DNA from: Collinsella aerofaciens
GTDB taxonomy: Bacteria; Actinomycetota; Coriobacteriia; Coriobacteriales; Coriobacteriaceae
DNA: 30,301 nt
Assembly (NCBI RefSeq): GCF_009876115.1
Contig: NZ_WWSY01000022.1
Span: forward strand, 1-30,301
Direction of reading: 5' to 3'
In this document: piece by piece, positions 15,059-23,327 of the stretch
Position numbering within the stretch: position 1 is the stretch's first letter
Layout: every line of letters begins with the position of its first letter
Translations under genes and position numbers: made by a program
Notes under the pieces: generated by a model
What the model was told of the DNA's origin: nothing
What the model saw: the letters and a program-made list of their open reading frames with translations, nothing else
Database searches by the model: none

Positions 15059-17287
15059 ATGGGTCCTCGCCAACGACAGGGACGCAGCCGTTCAAAGACG
15101 CACGCCCTGCCCATAATCCTGCTCTCGTTTTTGGGCTTTTTGCTTATCGCGGGCGTGGCATTTGGCATCGGCATGGTCGGCAACGTCAACCGCTGGCTGT
15201 CCGATCTGCCCGACTACACCGACGCCAACGCGTATCTGGTGAGCGAGCCCACCGAGATCGTCGACTGCAACGGCAACAAGATCGCGAGCTTCTACACGCA
15301 AAACCGCAAGTCCATCACCAAGGACGAGGTCTCCCCCTACGTGCTGCAGGGCACCGTTGACGTCGAGGACGAGCGCTTCTACGAGCACGGCGGTATCGAC
15401 CTGTGGGGTATCGCGCGTGCTGCGGTGGCAACCCTCGGCGGCGGGCACGAAGGCGCCTCGACTATCACCCAGCAGCTGGTGCGCAACACCATCCTGCAGG
15501 AGGAGCAGTTCGACTCGACCATCGAGCGTAAGGTGCGCGAGGCCTACATCGCCGTCAAGATGGAGGACATGTACTCCAAAGACGAGATCCTCATGATGTA
15601 CCTCAACACCATCTATTACGGTCACGGCGCCTACGGTATTGAGGCCGCCGCCGAGACCTACCTGTCCAAGAGCGCCGCCGACCTCACCCTGAGCGAGGCC
15701 GCGCTGCTCATCGGCCTTCCCAACTCGCCCTCGCAGTACGACCCCACGGTCAACCCCGACCTGGCGCTGTCCCGTCGCAACAAGGTCCTTGACAACATGT
15801 TGCGCCTGGGCCACATCACGCAGGAGGAGCACGATGCCGCACAGGCCGAGCCCATCACCCTCAACGTGACCGAGATTTCGGGCAGCGGCGTCGACGTATA
15901 CTCGCAGCCCTACTTTGTCGCCTATGTTAAGCAGCTGCTGGAGCAGGAGTTCTCGACCGACGTGCTCTTTAAGGGCGGTCTGACCGTCAAGACCACCATC
16001 GACCCCACGATGCAGCAGGTGGCAGAGAATGCCGTTCGCGAGCAGCTCGACACGCTCTCGCTCGACGGCCTGGACATGGGCATGGTCGTCGTCGATCCCA
16101 AGACCGGCTACATCAAGTGCATGGTGGGCGGCTACGACTACAACGCCGACGAGAACCACGTAAACCATGCCACGGCCAAGCGTCCCGTCGGCTCCACCTT
16201 TAAGGCCTTTACACTGGCAACTGCCATCCAAAACGGCATGAACCCCAACGTCACCCTCAACTGCAACTCGCCGCTCAAGGCCAAGGGCACCACGACCGAG
16301 GTCCAAAACTACGCCAACCATAGCTATGGCAACATCACGCTTAAGCAGGCGACGGCATACTCCTCCAACACCGGCTACATCCAGGTGGCGGAAGCCGTCG
16401 GCAACAGCAAGATCATCTCGCTCGTCAAAAAGCTCGGCATCGACCCCGCCAAGGACAACATCGAGGACGTTCCCGTCATGACGCTCGGCACCGGCTCGAT
16501 CTCGCCGCTCGAGATGGCCGCCGCCTACGCGACGTTTGCCAACGGCGGCTACTATCGCCAGCCGATCGCCATCACCGAGATTGACTCTCGTACCGGTTCG
16601 GTGCTGTACCAGCACACCGACAATCCCTCACAGGTGCTTACCGAGGGCGAGGCCGCCGCGGTCACCGATGTTCTGTCCGGCGTCATGCAGGGCGGCGGTA
16701 CGGGTGCTGCCGGTGCCCTGAGCGTCAACCAGCCCTATGCCGGCAAGACGGGCACCACCGACAACACCACCAACCTGTGGTTCTGCGGCTATACCCCGCA
16801 GCTGGCGTGCGCCCTGTGGACCGGCTATTCCGCGGGCGAGATCCCCATCCAAAAATACGGCACAGACCTGCTGGGCGACAGCACCAACCTGCCTGTCTTT
16901 AAGCGGTTTATGAACACCGTTCTGACCGGTACCGAGCGCGAGGAGTTTGCGACCGGAACGGCGCCCACCTACAAGAACAACAGCGTCTGGAAGTTCTACG
17001 GCACCAACAACTCCAAGAAGACGGAGAACGACGACAAGGACGAGAACGAGGACGAAGAGGAAACCACCACAACGACTACCACGACGACCACGACCACCGA
17101 GACCACGGGCGGCGACACCACCGGCGGCACCGGTACGACCGGTGGCTCGACGGGCGGCTCCACTGGTGGTTCGACCGGCGGCGATGGCGGCACGCCTACG
17201 CCTACGCCTACGCCTACGCCTACGCCTACGCCTACGCCTACGCCCACTCCCGACCCCTCGCCCACGCCTGACGATACGGTCGGCTAG
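15059..17287 (+). CDS. Class A penicillin-binding protein (GT51 plus transpeptidase)
   Basis: Bifunctional peptidoglycan synthase of 742 residues. A short basic cytoplasmic tail and one membrane anchor (about 19-41) lead to the glycosyltransferase domain with VEDERFYEHGGID (catalytic Glu about 103) and GASTITQQLVRN. The transpeptidase has STFK (Ser379, Lys382), SSN (435-437) and KTGT (Lys563). The C-terminus is low-complexity: an acidic stretch, a run of 12 Thr, Gly-Ser/Thr-rich repeats and (Thr-Pro)n encoded by eight CCTACG copies, probably a wall-spanning or glycosylatable tail. GGAGG lies seven bases before the ATG at 15059, so the in-frame codons from 14936 are leader. A small hairpin (15014-15031) lies in the leader. 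Confidence 0.95.
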   Translation: MGPRQRQGRSRSKTHALPIILLSFLGFLLIAGVAFGIGMVGNVNRWLSDLPDYTDANAYLVSEPTEIVDCNGNKIASFYTQNRKSITKDEVSPYVLQGTVDVEDERFYEHGGIDLWGIARAAVATLGGGHEGASTITQQLVRNTILQEEQFDSTIERKVREAYIAVKMEDMYSKDEILMMYLNTIYYGHGAYGIEAAAETYLSKSAADLTLSEAALLIGLPNSPSQYDPTVNPDLALSRRNKVLDNMLRLGHITQEEHDAAQAEPITLNVTEISGSGVDVYSQPYFVAYVKQLLEQEFSTDVLFKGGLTVKTTIDPTMQQVAENAVREQLDTLSLDGLDMGMVVVDPKTGYIKCMVGGYDYNADENHVNHATAKRPVGSTFKAFTLATAIQNGMNPNVTLNCNSPLKAKGTTTEVQNYANHSYGNITLKQATAYSSNTGYIQVAEAVGNSKIISLVKKLGIDPAKDNIEDVPVMTLGTGSISPLEMAAAYATFANGGYYRQPIAITEIDSRTGSVLYQHTDNPSQVLTEGEAAAVTDVLSGVMQGGGTGAAGALSVNQPYAGKTGTTDNTTNLWFCGYTPQLACALWTGYSAGEIPIQKYGTDLLGDSTNLPVFKRFMNTVLTGTEREEFATGTAPTYKNNSVWKFYGTNNSKKTENDDKDENEDEEETTTTTTTTTTTTETTGGDTTGGTGTTGGSTGGSTGGSTGGDGGTPTPTPTPTPTPTPTPTPTPDPSPTPDDTVG
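17195..17242 (+). repeat. Eight perfect CCTACG tandem repeats
   Basis: A 6-base unit repeated eight times without change inside the 3' end of the penicillin-binding protein gene. Each unit adds one Thr-Pro pair, so copy-number change by slippage would keep the frame and alter tail length only. Confidence 0.95.
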
Positions 17288-17310
17288 AAATCATCCGGCC
17301 ATAAGCAACA

Positions 17311-17355
17311 AGGCCCCCGAGCAGCCTATTGAACTGCTCGGGGGCCTTTTAGTTT
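17311..17355 (+). terminator. Intrinsic terminator of the penicillin-binding protein gene
   Basis: Perfect 14-bp arms (17311-17324 and 17334-17347) with a 9-base loop, followed by TTTTAGTTT. Confidence 0.95.
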
Positions 17356-17391
17356 GAAGCGACCTGGTGGGCGGTCTTTATACCGGCGAAC

Positions 17392-17428
17392 AAAAAAAGG
17401 GGGGTACCGACCAACGTCGATACCCCTT
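17392..17428 (-). terminator. Intrinsic terminator of argR
   Basis: On the minus strand GGGGTATCGAC and GTCGGTACCCC pair (one non-Watson-Crick position) around GTTG, followed by CC and seven T (17398-17392). Confidence 0.9.
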
Positions 17429-17477
17429 ACAAGCCACTATGTCAGCGCGCACGGTGCCGAGCGCACGACCCGCACGC

Positions 17478-17915
17478 CTACTTGCGAGAATTGCTCAGCT
17501 TATTGATCAGTGCCTCAAGACGCTCGCCGTCCTCGGCCGTCTGGGCAATAACCAAAATCGTATCGTTGCCGGCAAGCGAGCCAAGCACATCGGGCAGCTC
17601 TGCCGCATCAACGGCGGCGGCGATACCGGAAGCCGTGCCAGGCTGAGCCTTGATCATAACCAGATTATCGGTGCGCAGAACGCCCGTTACGAGCTCGGAA
17701 ACCATACGCTGCAGGTGCAGGTCCTCTGCCAGAACATAGATGCCCTCAGGGAGCTTACGCAGCCCCATATCGGCAATATCGCGAGAGACAGTCGCCTGCG
17801 TGCAATCAAAGCCCATAGCGCGGAGCTCATCGACCAGCACGCGCTGCGTACGGACGTCCTTATTGCGCACAATATCTCTAATGGCATCCTGGCGCCCATT
17901 GCGTTTTTTAGCCAT
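17478..17915 (-). CDS. argR: Arginine repressor ArgR
   Basis: Hexameric arginine-dependent regulator of arginine metabolism, 145 residues from the ATG at 17915 (GAGAGGG five bases upstream; a start at 17948 lacks a suitable site). The N-terminal winged helix contains CTQATVSRDIADMGL with the DNA-contacting Ser44-Arg45. The C-terminal domain has GTASGIAAAVDAA and SLAGNDTILVI. The arginine-binding pair usually read as GDDT is GNDT here (Asn117, Asp118), which might weaken or change effector binding. A palindrome at 17949-17963, just upstream, may be an autoregulatory site. Monocistronic, with its own terminator. Confidence 0.93.
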   Translation of the reverse strand: MAKKRNGRQDAIRDIVRNKDVRTQRVLVDELRAMGFDCTQATVSRDIADMGLRKLPEGIYVLAEDLHLQRMVSELVTGVLRTDNLVMIKAQPGTASGIAAAVDAAELPDVLGSLAGNDTILVIAQTAEDGERLEALINKLSNSRK

Positions 17916-17948
17916 ACAAACCCTCTCTCCAAAAGATGGCGGAGACAA

Positions 17949-17963
17949 TCAATCAGTGATTGA
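17949..17963. promoter_or_regulatory. Palindrome TCAATCA-G-TGATTGA upstream of argR
   Basis: Perfect 7-bp arms around one base, 34 bases before the argR start codon and AT-rich like ARG boxes, though not a clear match to the usual ARG box. A candidate operator for ArgR itself. Confidence 0.4.
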
Positions 17964-18003
17964 ATAGTTTAACGCTATTTGAAGGCTTTTGTGTATAAGA
18001 ACG

Positions 18004-18041
18004 CATTTCGAAACAATTCTATGCAAGTTTGTTTCGAAATG
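18004..18041. repeat. Perfect 13-bp inverted repeat with two TTTCGAAA boxes
   Basis: CATTTCGAAACAA (18004-18016) and TTGTTTCGAAATG (18029-18041) around 12 bases, between the glycosyltransferase stop and argR. On the minus strand it could end the glycosyltransferase message, but the downstream CGTTCTTAT is a poor T-run. Each arm contains the palindrome TTTCGAAA, so it may instead be a two-site operator. Confidence 0.75.
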
Positions 18042-18047
18042 AGCCGT

Positions 18048-19088
18048 TTAGGCGGTTTTTGCGCCCGTCCGGTTAAGAAAAGCTGCCAGATGCGTACACA
18101 TCACGCAGCGCGCGGGCTTGGCGCTGGCGATCGGCCCAAACAACAGACCGAGCCCCCGATGGTTATCCTTGAGCGCGGCGACCATCTGACGGGTTCGAGG
18201 CGCATCGAGCATATCACGCATGCGGGCGGAACGCTCGATTGACGACACCCCATGCGGGCTCAGACACAAATTCTCGATGCAGGCGACCAGTCCGGCAAAG
18301 TAGAACTTTTGGCTTGCCAGCTTGAGCCGACCACCGCTGTCTGCTTCCGAGAGTGAGTCCGCAAGCTCGTCGAGCGCTCGAGTGTCATCGGATACCTTGG
18401 CATACATGGTGGGATCAAAGGCATCTGTAAGTTTAGGTGCCGCCGTGTGGAAACAAGCATCGCCGCAGCCGGACACGCATCGTGTCTGCGAAAGCGCGTA
18501 TGCCATAAACCCAACTGTGCGAAACACCTTGTCGCACAAAAAGCATGCCTCAAACAGCGAGCGGCTGTACATCACGCCAGAGGTCTGAACGACTAGGCCG
18601 CCTAAAATCAACTGAGGCAGCCCGGCCACCATCGAAGATTTGCTATCAATGGAAATATGAGCAGCATCCAAGACGCGCGAATGGCGCTCTCGATGTGCAT
18701 CATAGCGGTCGAGCGACACCGTGGGGAGCACTATGTCTGCCGTAGTATCGCACGCGATATCGACCATCTTGGAAAGGGACTGCGGAGCAAACCACTCATC
18801 GGCGTTCATAGCGATGATTTGAGAGCCGCGCGAGGCAGCAAAACCGGCACGAAGACAAGCGCCGCGCTTCGCGTCCTCGACGTCAATCAAATCAATATGG
18901 ATGTCCCTGTCGGCAGCAACTTGAAGCGAATGTCGCACACCGGGCGCAGCATCGCGGCAGACAACGACAATCTGCAAATCGTAGAGGTCTTGGTTCTGGA
19001 TACTCTCGAGCGCACGCATCGCATAGCTGGGCGAACCTTCTACCACAAGGATCACCGAAAGTCGCGGATGCGAGCCACGTCGAACCAA
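18048..19088 (-). CDS. Family 2-like glycosyltransferase
   Basis: A 346-residue protein with a GT-A fold start: LSVILVVEGSPSYAMRALES, then NQDLYDLQIVVVCRDA, and the metal/nucleotide region AGFAASRGSQIIAMNADEWF, where NADE takes the place of the usual DxDD. This suggests transfer of a sugar from a nucleotide donor, probably to a surface polymer. The middle and C-terminal parts are Cys- and Ser-rich and not recognised. The start is TTG at 19086-19088 with AGAGGA about eight bases upstream; no ATG is suitably placed. It stands alone between truA and argR, with no other polysaccharide genes nearby. Enzymatic function is probable, acceptor unknown. Confidence 0.75.
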   Translation of the reverse strand: MVRRGSHPRLSVILVVEGSPSYAMRALESIQNQDLYDLQIVVVCRDAAPGVRHSLQVAADRDIHIDLIDVEDAKRGACLRAGFAASRGSQIIAMNADEWFAPQSLSKMVDIACDTTADIVLPTVSLDRYDAHRERHSRVLDAAHISIDSKSSMVAGLPQLILGGLVVQTSGVMYSRSLFEACFLCDKVFRTVGFMAYALSQTRCVSGCGDACFHTAAPKLTDAFDPTMYAKVSDDTRALDELADSLSEADSGGRLKLASQKFYFAGLVACIENLCLSPHGVSSIERSARMRDMLDAPRTRQMVAALKDNHRGLGLLFGPIASAKPARCVMCTHLAAFLNRTGAKTA

Positions 19089-19222
19089 GTTATCCGTCCT
19101 CTCGACAGCAGTGAATCAAACTGTCGTTCATGGTACACCCCGGCAATAAAAGCAATGAGACACCGGTTGTATTGCACGCCAAGAACAGATGTTGCACACG
19201 CGCAGCCCACAGATGACAGGTG

Positions 19223-19241
19223 TCGACGCACGACGCGTCGA
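19223..19241. repeat. Hairpin after truA
   Basis: TCGACGC (19223-19229) and GCGTCGA (19235-19241) around five bases, nine bases beyond the truA stop, without a T-run. Possible 3'-end structure. Confidence 0.5.
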
Positions 19242-19249
19242 GCCCTCCC

Positions 19250-20074
19250 CTAGTCGAGCACGATAAGCTCGGCGGGATCGTAATCCACGCCCATAAACGT
19301 AAGGCCGCAGGCAGGAGCCGTGGGGCCCGCAGCGGTACGGTCGCAAGCATCGATGACCTCGCGCATCCACTCGGGTTCACGGCGATGCATGCCAATCTCG
19401 ACAAGCGTGCCCACGATCGTGCGGACCATCGAATGCAGAAACGCATTGCCCTCGATGGTAAACGTCAGGATGTCCTCGCCAAACGCAACCTCATGGCCAA
19501 ACTCGGCACGCATCACGCAGCGATGCGTGGGCTTGCCAACGGCAGACGCCACCTTGCAAAAGCTCTTGAAGTCCTGCTCGCCCAGCAGCGCGGGACAGGC
19601 CGCAGACATCGCCTCAACATCCAATGGGTAGCGGTGCCACCACACCGCACCGCGCGAAAGCACAGGGCGCGCGTCGCGATCGGCAATACGGTACGTATAC
19701 GTACGGGAACGCGCATCAAAGCGTGCAGAAAAGCCTTTACGGGCCTTGTAGACCTCGTTTATGGCGATATCTTTGGGCAGGAGGGCATCCATAGCCCTCA
19801 GCCACCTACGGCGCGTCAAAGCCAACTCAGCGTCCGTTACGGGCACGCTGATGAACTGTGCCACCGCATGCACGCCGGCATCGGTACGCCCCGCACACGT
19901 CAGGTCGATCGGGCGGCGCAGGAGCGTCTCGATAGCGCGGCGCAACTCGCCCGCAACCGTCGTCTGACCGGGCTGCTCGGCAAAGCCGCTGTAGGACGAG
20001 CCATCGTAGGCCACGCGGAAAACGAGCGTGGCATCGAGCTCAGGAATCGAATTGAAATCAGACGGCGCGGTCAT
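19250..20074 (-). CDS. truA: tRNA pseudouridine synthase A
   Basis: Converts uridines 38-40 of the tRNA anticodon arm to pseudouridine. 274 residues from the ATG at 20074 with GGGAG five bases upstream; an in-frame TTG at 20089 is less likely. The catalytic motif CAGRTDAGVHA contains Asp65; other family stretches are VAYDGSSYSGF, RSRTYTYRI and NAFLHSMVRTIVGTLV. It follows rplQ, the common order in Gram-positive bacteria, but a strong terminator (20109-20141) lies between them, so it depends on read-through or a promoter in the short gap. Confidence 0.95.
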   Translation of the reverse strand: MTAPSDFNSIPELDATLVFRVAYDGSSYSGFAEQPGQTTVAGELRRAIETLLRRPIDLTCAGRTDAGVHAVAQFISVPVTDAELALTRRRWLRAMDALLPKDIAINEVYKARKGFSARFDARSRTYTYRIADRDARPVLSRGAVWWHRYPLDVEAMSAACPALLGEQDFKSFCKVASAVGKPTHRCVMRAEFGHEVAFGEDILTFTIEGNAFLHSMVRTIVGTLVEIGMHRREPEWMREVIDACDRTAAGPTAPACGLTFMGVDYDPAELIVLD

Positions 20075-20108
20075 GGGCGCTCCCAACAAACAGGCAATGG
20101 CATTTCGA

Positions 20109-20141
20109 TAAAAAAAAGAGGGGTACGCGAACGTACCCCTC
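20109..20141 (-). terminator. Terminator of the spc-alpha ribosomal operon
   Basis: On the minus strand GAGGGGTACG, loop TTCG, CGTACCCCTC (20141-20118), followed by eight T (20117-20110). A textbook intrinsic terminator after rplQ. Confidence 0.95.
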
Positions 20142-20167
20142 GAATATAGCCTATGCAGACGGATTGT

Positions 20168-20635
20168 CTACTCAGCGGTCTCCTCAGCAGGAGCCTCCTC
20201 GGCAGCCTCGACCTTCTTGGGAGCAGCGGCCTTCTTGGGGGCCGGAGCAGCCTTCTTGGCCTTAGGCGTGCAAGGCTCGGTGACGAGCTCCATGATAACG
20301 ATGGGAGCGTTGTCGCCCTTGCGGTTACCGAGCTTCATGATGCGGGTGTAACCGCCGTTGCGGTCCTGCCACATACCCTGGGCAGCCTTGTCGAAAATCT
20401 CGGCAACGAGCTGCTTATCGCCGAGCTTGGCGATAGCCAGACGACGAGAGTGCAGGTCGCCCTTCTTGGCCCAGGTGATGATCGGATCGACGACCGAACG
20501 CAGCGCCTTAGCGCGGGTCTCGGTGGTCTTGATGCGGTCGTTCTCGAAGAGGGCCTTAGCAAGGCTCTTCTTCATGGCCTTGGTGTGGCTCGCATCGGTG
20601 CCGAGCTTCAGGCCCTTCTTAACGTTGTGACGCAT
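20168..20635 (-). CDS. rplQ: 50S ribosomal protein L17
   Basis: Large-subunit protein near the exit tunnel. 155 residues: a normal L17 core (MRHNVKKGLKLGTDASHTKA, KALRSVVDPIITWAKKGD, YTRIMKLGNRKGDNAPIVIM) of about 118 residues, then a tail alternating Lys/Ala/Pro and finally acidic Glu/Ala/Thr residues. Such tails occur in actinobacterial L17 but are absent from many others. Last gene of the alpha operon, 30 bases after rpoA. Confidence 0.96.
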   Translation of the reverse strand: MRHNVKKGLKLGTDASHTKAMKKSLAKALFENDRIKTTETRAKALRSVVDPIITWAKKGDLHSRRLAIAKLGDKQLVAEIFDKAAQGMWQDRNGGYTRIMKLGNRKGDNAPIVIMELVTEPCTPKAKKAAPAPKKAAAPKKVEAAEEAPAEETAE

Positions 20636-20665
20636 GGTCTAGTTTCTCCTCAAATATGCGAAGCA

Positions 20666-21607
20666 TTAAGCCTTCAGGCTCAGGCCCATGGACTCAAGCT
20701 TGTCCTTCACTTCCTCGATCGACTTAACACCGAAGTTACGGATGTTGAGCAGATCGTTCTCCGAGAACTCAACGAGCTGACGGACCGAGTGAATGCTGGC
20801 GCGCTTAAGGCAGTTGTAGGAACGGACGGAAAGGTCCAAATCCTCGATTTGCTTGTCCAGCTCGGCGTTGTCGTTGGTGACCTCGGGAGCGAAGATCGAA
20901 GCCTCCTCCTCGACCTCGGGGGTCTCGGCAAGGTTCATAAAGGCGGCCATATGCTGGTTGATGATATTGGCAGCCTGGACCACGGCGTCGCGCGGGGCGA
21001 TGGAGCCGTTGGTCTCGATCTCGAGGACAAGGCGGTCGTAGTCGGTGTGCTGACCGACACGGCAAGCCTCAACGAGCTTGGCGCAACGGGAAACCGGCGA
21101 GTACAGCGAGTCGACGTGGATCACACCGATGGGATCGTTGTCGCGCTTGTTGGCCTCGCCAGAAACATAGCCGCGGCCATAGCCGATGCGCATGCTCATG
21201 GTGAGATGGCCACCCTCGGTGAGCGTAGCAATGTGCTGCTCGGGGTTGACCAGCTCAAACTCGGACGGAATAAAGAAGTCCGCACCGGTGACCTCGCAGG
21301 GGCCGTCAACCGAGATGGTGGCGGTCGCCTCGTCGGTCGTGCCGAGAGCCCTGAAGACAAGACCCTTGACATTCAGGACGATGTCGGTGACATCCTCGAC
21401 CATGTTAGGGATGGTCATGAACTCGTGCTGCGCACCATCGATCTGAATAGCCTCGACGGCGGCACCCTCGAGCGAGGACAGAAGTACGCGACGAAGGGAG
21501 TTACCCAGCGTATCGCCGTAGCCACGCTCGAGCGGCTCGACGGAGACACGAGCAGACGTCTCGTTGATCTCTTCGACCTGAACCTGAGGCCTAATGAATT
21601 CTGACAT
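20666..21607 (-). CDS. rpoA: RNA polymerase alpha subunit
   Basis: Scaffold of RNA polymerase assembly and target of activators. 313 residues. The N-terminal domain shows EPLERGYGDTLGNSLRRVLL and GAAVEAIQIDG; an acidic linker (about 230-245) leads to the C-terminal domain with LSVRSYNCLKRASIHSVRQL and the helix-hairpin-helix NIRNFGVKSIEEVKDKL that contacts UP elements. GGAGGT lies five bases before the ATG. It lies between rpsD and rplQ as in other actinobacteria. Confidence 0.98.
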   Translation of the reverse strand: MSEFIRPQVQVEEINETSARVSVEPLERGYGDTLGNSLRRVLLSSLEGAAVEAIQIDGAQHEFMTIPNMVEDVTDIVLNVKGLVFRALGTTDEATATISVDGPCEVTGADFFIPSEFELVNPEQHIATLTEGGHLTMSMRIGYGRGYVSGEANKRDNDPIGVIHVDSLYSPVSRCAKLVEACRVGQHTDYDRLVLEIETNGSIAPRDAVVQAANIINQHMAAFMNLAETPEVEEEASIFAPEVTNDNAELDKQIEDLDLSVRSYNCLKRASIHSVRQLVEFSENDLLNIRNFGVKSIEEVKDKLESMGLSLKA

Positions 21608-21639
21608 GTATTACCTCCAGCCTCAGCAGCCCGGATGGA

Positions 21640-22236
21640 CTACTTAGAGTAGAGCTCGACGATGAGCTGCTCGTTGATATCACCGCTGATCTGCTCACGC
21701 GTCGGCAGAGCGAGCACGTTACCAGACAGCTTCTCGATATCGACCTCGAGCCAGCCAGGGACCTCAAAGCGCTCGGAGGAAATCAGAGCCTCCTTGATGG
21801 GGAGGAGGTCACGGAACTTCTCGCCGACAGCGACGACGTCGCCGGCCTTGACGCGATAGGACGGGATGTCCACGCGCTTGCCGTTCACGGTGAAGTGACC
21901 GTGACGGACGGACTGACGAGCCTCTTTGCGGGTGCGGGCGAAGCCAAGACGGAAGACGACGTTGTCGAGGCGAGACTCAAGGATAATCATGAGGTTCTCA
22001 CCGGTGACGCCGTTCATCTTGCGGGCCTTATTGAAGTAGCCGTGGAACTGCTTCTCCAGAACGCCATAGATGAACTTGACCTTCTGCTTCTCACGCAGCT
22101 GCATGCCGTACTCAGATTCCTTGCGACGGCGCTTGGGCTGACGGATAGATTCCTTCTTGCTGCTGTAACCGAGCTCAGCGGGATCGATCCCGAGCTGACG
22201 GCAGCGCTTAAGAACAGGAGTCCTGTCGATTGCCAT
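21640..22236 (-). CDS. rpsD: 30S ribosomal protein S4
   Basis: Primary 16S rRNA-binding protein that nucleates the small subunit. 198 residues. The N-terminus has only one Cys (LKRCRQLG), so this is the zinc-free form. The S4 RNA-binding domain contains ESRLDNVVFRLGFARTRKEA and VRHGHFTVNGKRVDIPSY. It is placed between rpsK and rpoA, as in proteobacteria and actinobacteria and unlike Bacillus, where rpsD is elsewhere. In E. coli S4 represses its own operon; no matching target is recognised here. Confidence 0.97.
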   Translation of the reverse strand: MAIDRTPVLKRCRQLGIDPAELGYSSKKESIRQPKRRRKESEYGMQLREKQKVKFIYGVLEKQFHGYFNKARKMNGVTGENLMIILESRLDNVVFRLGFARTRKEARQSVRHGHFTVNGKRVDIPSYRVKAGDVVAVGEKFRDLLPIKEALISSERFEVPGWLEVDIEKLSGNVLALPTREQISGDINEQLIVELYSK

Positions 22237-22255
22237 ATTGATACGATCCTTTCAG

Positions 22256-22660
22256 TTACACGCGGCGACGCTTCTTGGGGCGGCAGCCGTTGTGCGGGAT
22301 GGGGGTCTTGTCCTGGATGCTCGAGACCTCGAGGCCAGCAGCCTGGAGGGAGCGGATGGCGGTCTCACGACCGGAGCCGGGGCCCTTGACGAAGACGGAA
22401 ACCTTCTTCATACCGTGCTCCATGGCCTGCTTGGCAGCAGCCTCGGCAGCCATCTGGGCAGCGAACGGCGTGGACTTACGGGAGCCCTTGAAGCCCACCT
22501 GGCCAGCCGACTTCCAGGAAATGACGTTGCCCTGGGGATCGGTGATCGAAACGATCGTGTTGTTGAACGTAGAACGAATGTGAGCCTGGCCCACGGAAAT
22601 GTTCTTACGGTCCGCGCGCTTCAGACGGGCAGCGCGAACGTTCTTCTTAGCAGTAGCCAT
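22256..22660 (-). CDS. rpsK: 30S ribosomal protein S11
   Basis: Platform protein of the small subunit near the mRNA exit. 134 residues with typical stretches [40 protein letters not shown] and a basic C-terminus [15 protein letters not shown]. It starts with ATG at 22660 and lies 14 bases after rpsM and 19 before rpsD. Confidence 0.98.
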   Translation of the reverse strand: MATAKKNVRAARLKRADRKNISVGQAHIRSTFNNTIVSITDPQGNVISWKSAGQVGFKGSRKSTPFAAQMAAEAAAKQAMEHGMKKVSVFVKGPGSGRETAIRSLQAAGLEVSSIQDKTPIPHNGCRPKKRRRV

Positions 22661-22674
22661 CTATCTAGCGCTCC

Positions 22675-23049
22675 TTATTTCTTCTTCTTAGCACCGATCT
22701 GACGCTTCGGGCCCTTGCGGGTACGAGCGTTAGTGTGGGTGCGCTGGCCGCGGACCGGGAGGCCCTTGCGGTGACGAAGGCCGCGGTTGCAGCCGATGTC
22801 CATAAGGCGCTTGACGTTCTGGTTGCGCTCACGGCGGAGGTCGCCCTCAACCATGATCTGGTTCTTATCGATATAATCGCGGATGGCGTTAACCTCATCC
22901 TCGGTGAGGTCCTTAACGCGCGTATCCACGTTAACGTTGCACTCGACGCAAATCTTCGTCGCAGTGGTGCGGCCGATGCCGTAAATGTAGGTCAGACCGA
23001 TCTCAACGCGCTTCTCACGCGGGAGGTCGACACCATTAATACGGGCCAA
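22675..23049 (-). CDS. rpsM: 30S ribosomal protein S13
   Basis: Small-subunit head protein contacting P-site tRNA and L5. 124 residues: [29 protein letters not shown], then a basic tail [19 protein letters not shown]. The start codon is TTG at 23047-23049, with GGAG six bases upstream; no in-frame ATG is possible without losing the conserved N-terminus. Confidence 0.97.
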   Translation of the reverse strand: MARINGVDLPREKRVEIGLTYIYGIGRTTATKICVECNVNVDTRVKDLTEDEVNAIRDYIDKNQIMVEGDLRRERNQNVKRLMDIGCNRGLRHRKGLPVRGQRTHTNARTRKGPKRQIGAKKKK

Positions 23050-23063
23050 CGTAGTCTCCTCTC

Positions 23064-23177
23064 TTAACCCTGACGCTGCTTATGACGGGGGTTCTCGCAA
23101 ATGACGAGGACCTTGCCATGGCGCCTAATGATTTTGCACTTATCGCACATCTTCTTGACCGAAGGACGTACCTTCAT
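23064..23177 (-). CDS. rpmJ: 50S ribosomal protein L36
   Basis: A 37-residue protein, too small for ordinary gene finding. It starts [15 protein letters not shown] and ends [10 protein letters not shown]. Zinc-ribbon ligands are Cys11, Cys14, Cys27 and His32, so this is the zinc-binding form. It lies between infA and rpsM, its usual place. The 150 bases separating it from infA hold two hairpins (23227-23256 and 23271-23302). Confidence 0.97.
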   Translation of the reverse strand: MKVRPSVKKMCDKCKIIRRHGKVLVICENPRHKQRQG

Positions 23178-23226
23178 CGTTCTTCCTTTCGGTAGCGCTC
23201 AAACTACTTCCCTACTATCTACTCGC

Positions 23227-23302
23227 CCAGCCGCAGGCGTTTAAAACTATGGCTGGTCTTCACACACAATCCGACCGTAGGTTGAGCTAAGCCTGCAGTC
23301 GG
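23227..23302 (-). repeat. Two hairpins in the infA-rpmJ gap
   Basis: CCGAC/GTCGG arms (23271-23275 and 23298-23302, with inner AGG/CCT) and CCAGCC/GGCTGG arms (23227-23232 and 23251-23256). Neither is followed by a good T-run, so partial termination or message processing between infA and rpmJ is possible. Confidence 0.4.
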
Positions 23303-23327
23303 AAATGGAGTGCGTGTATGCGTGCCG

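Noticed and set aside
15092..16615. 507-residue minus-strand frame opposite the penicillin-binding protein
   Set aside because: Antisense shadow; the plus-strand protein has all catalytic motifs.
17195..17242. Short tandem repeats considered as CRISPR-like
   Set aside because: Six-base perfect coding repeats with no spacers.
20153..21604. 483-residue plus-strand frame opposite rpoA and rplQ
   Set aside because: Antisense shadow produced by GC-rich codon use; the minus-strand proteins are certain.
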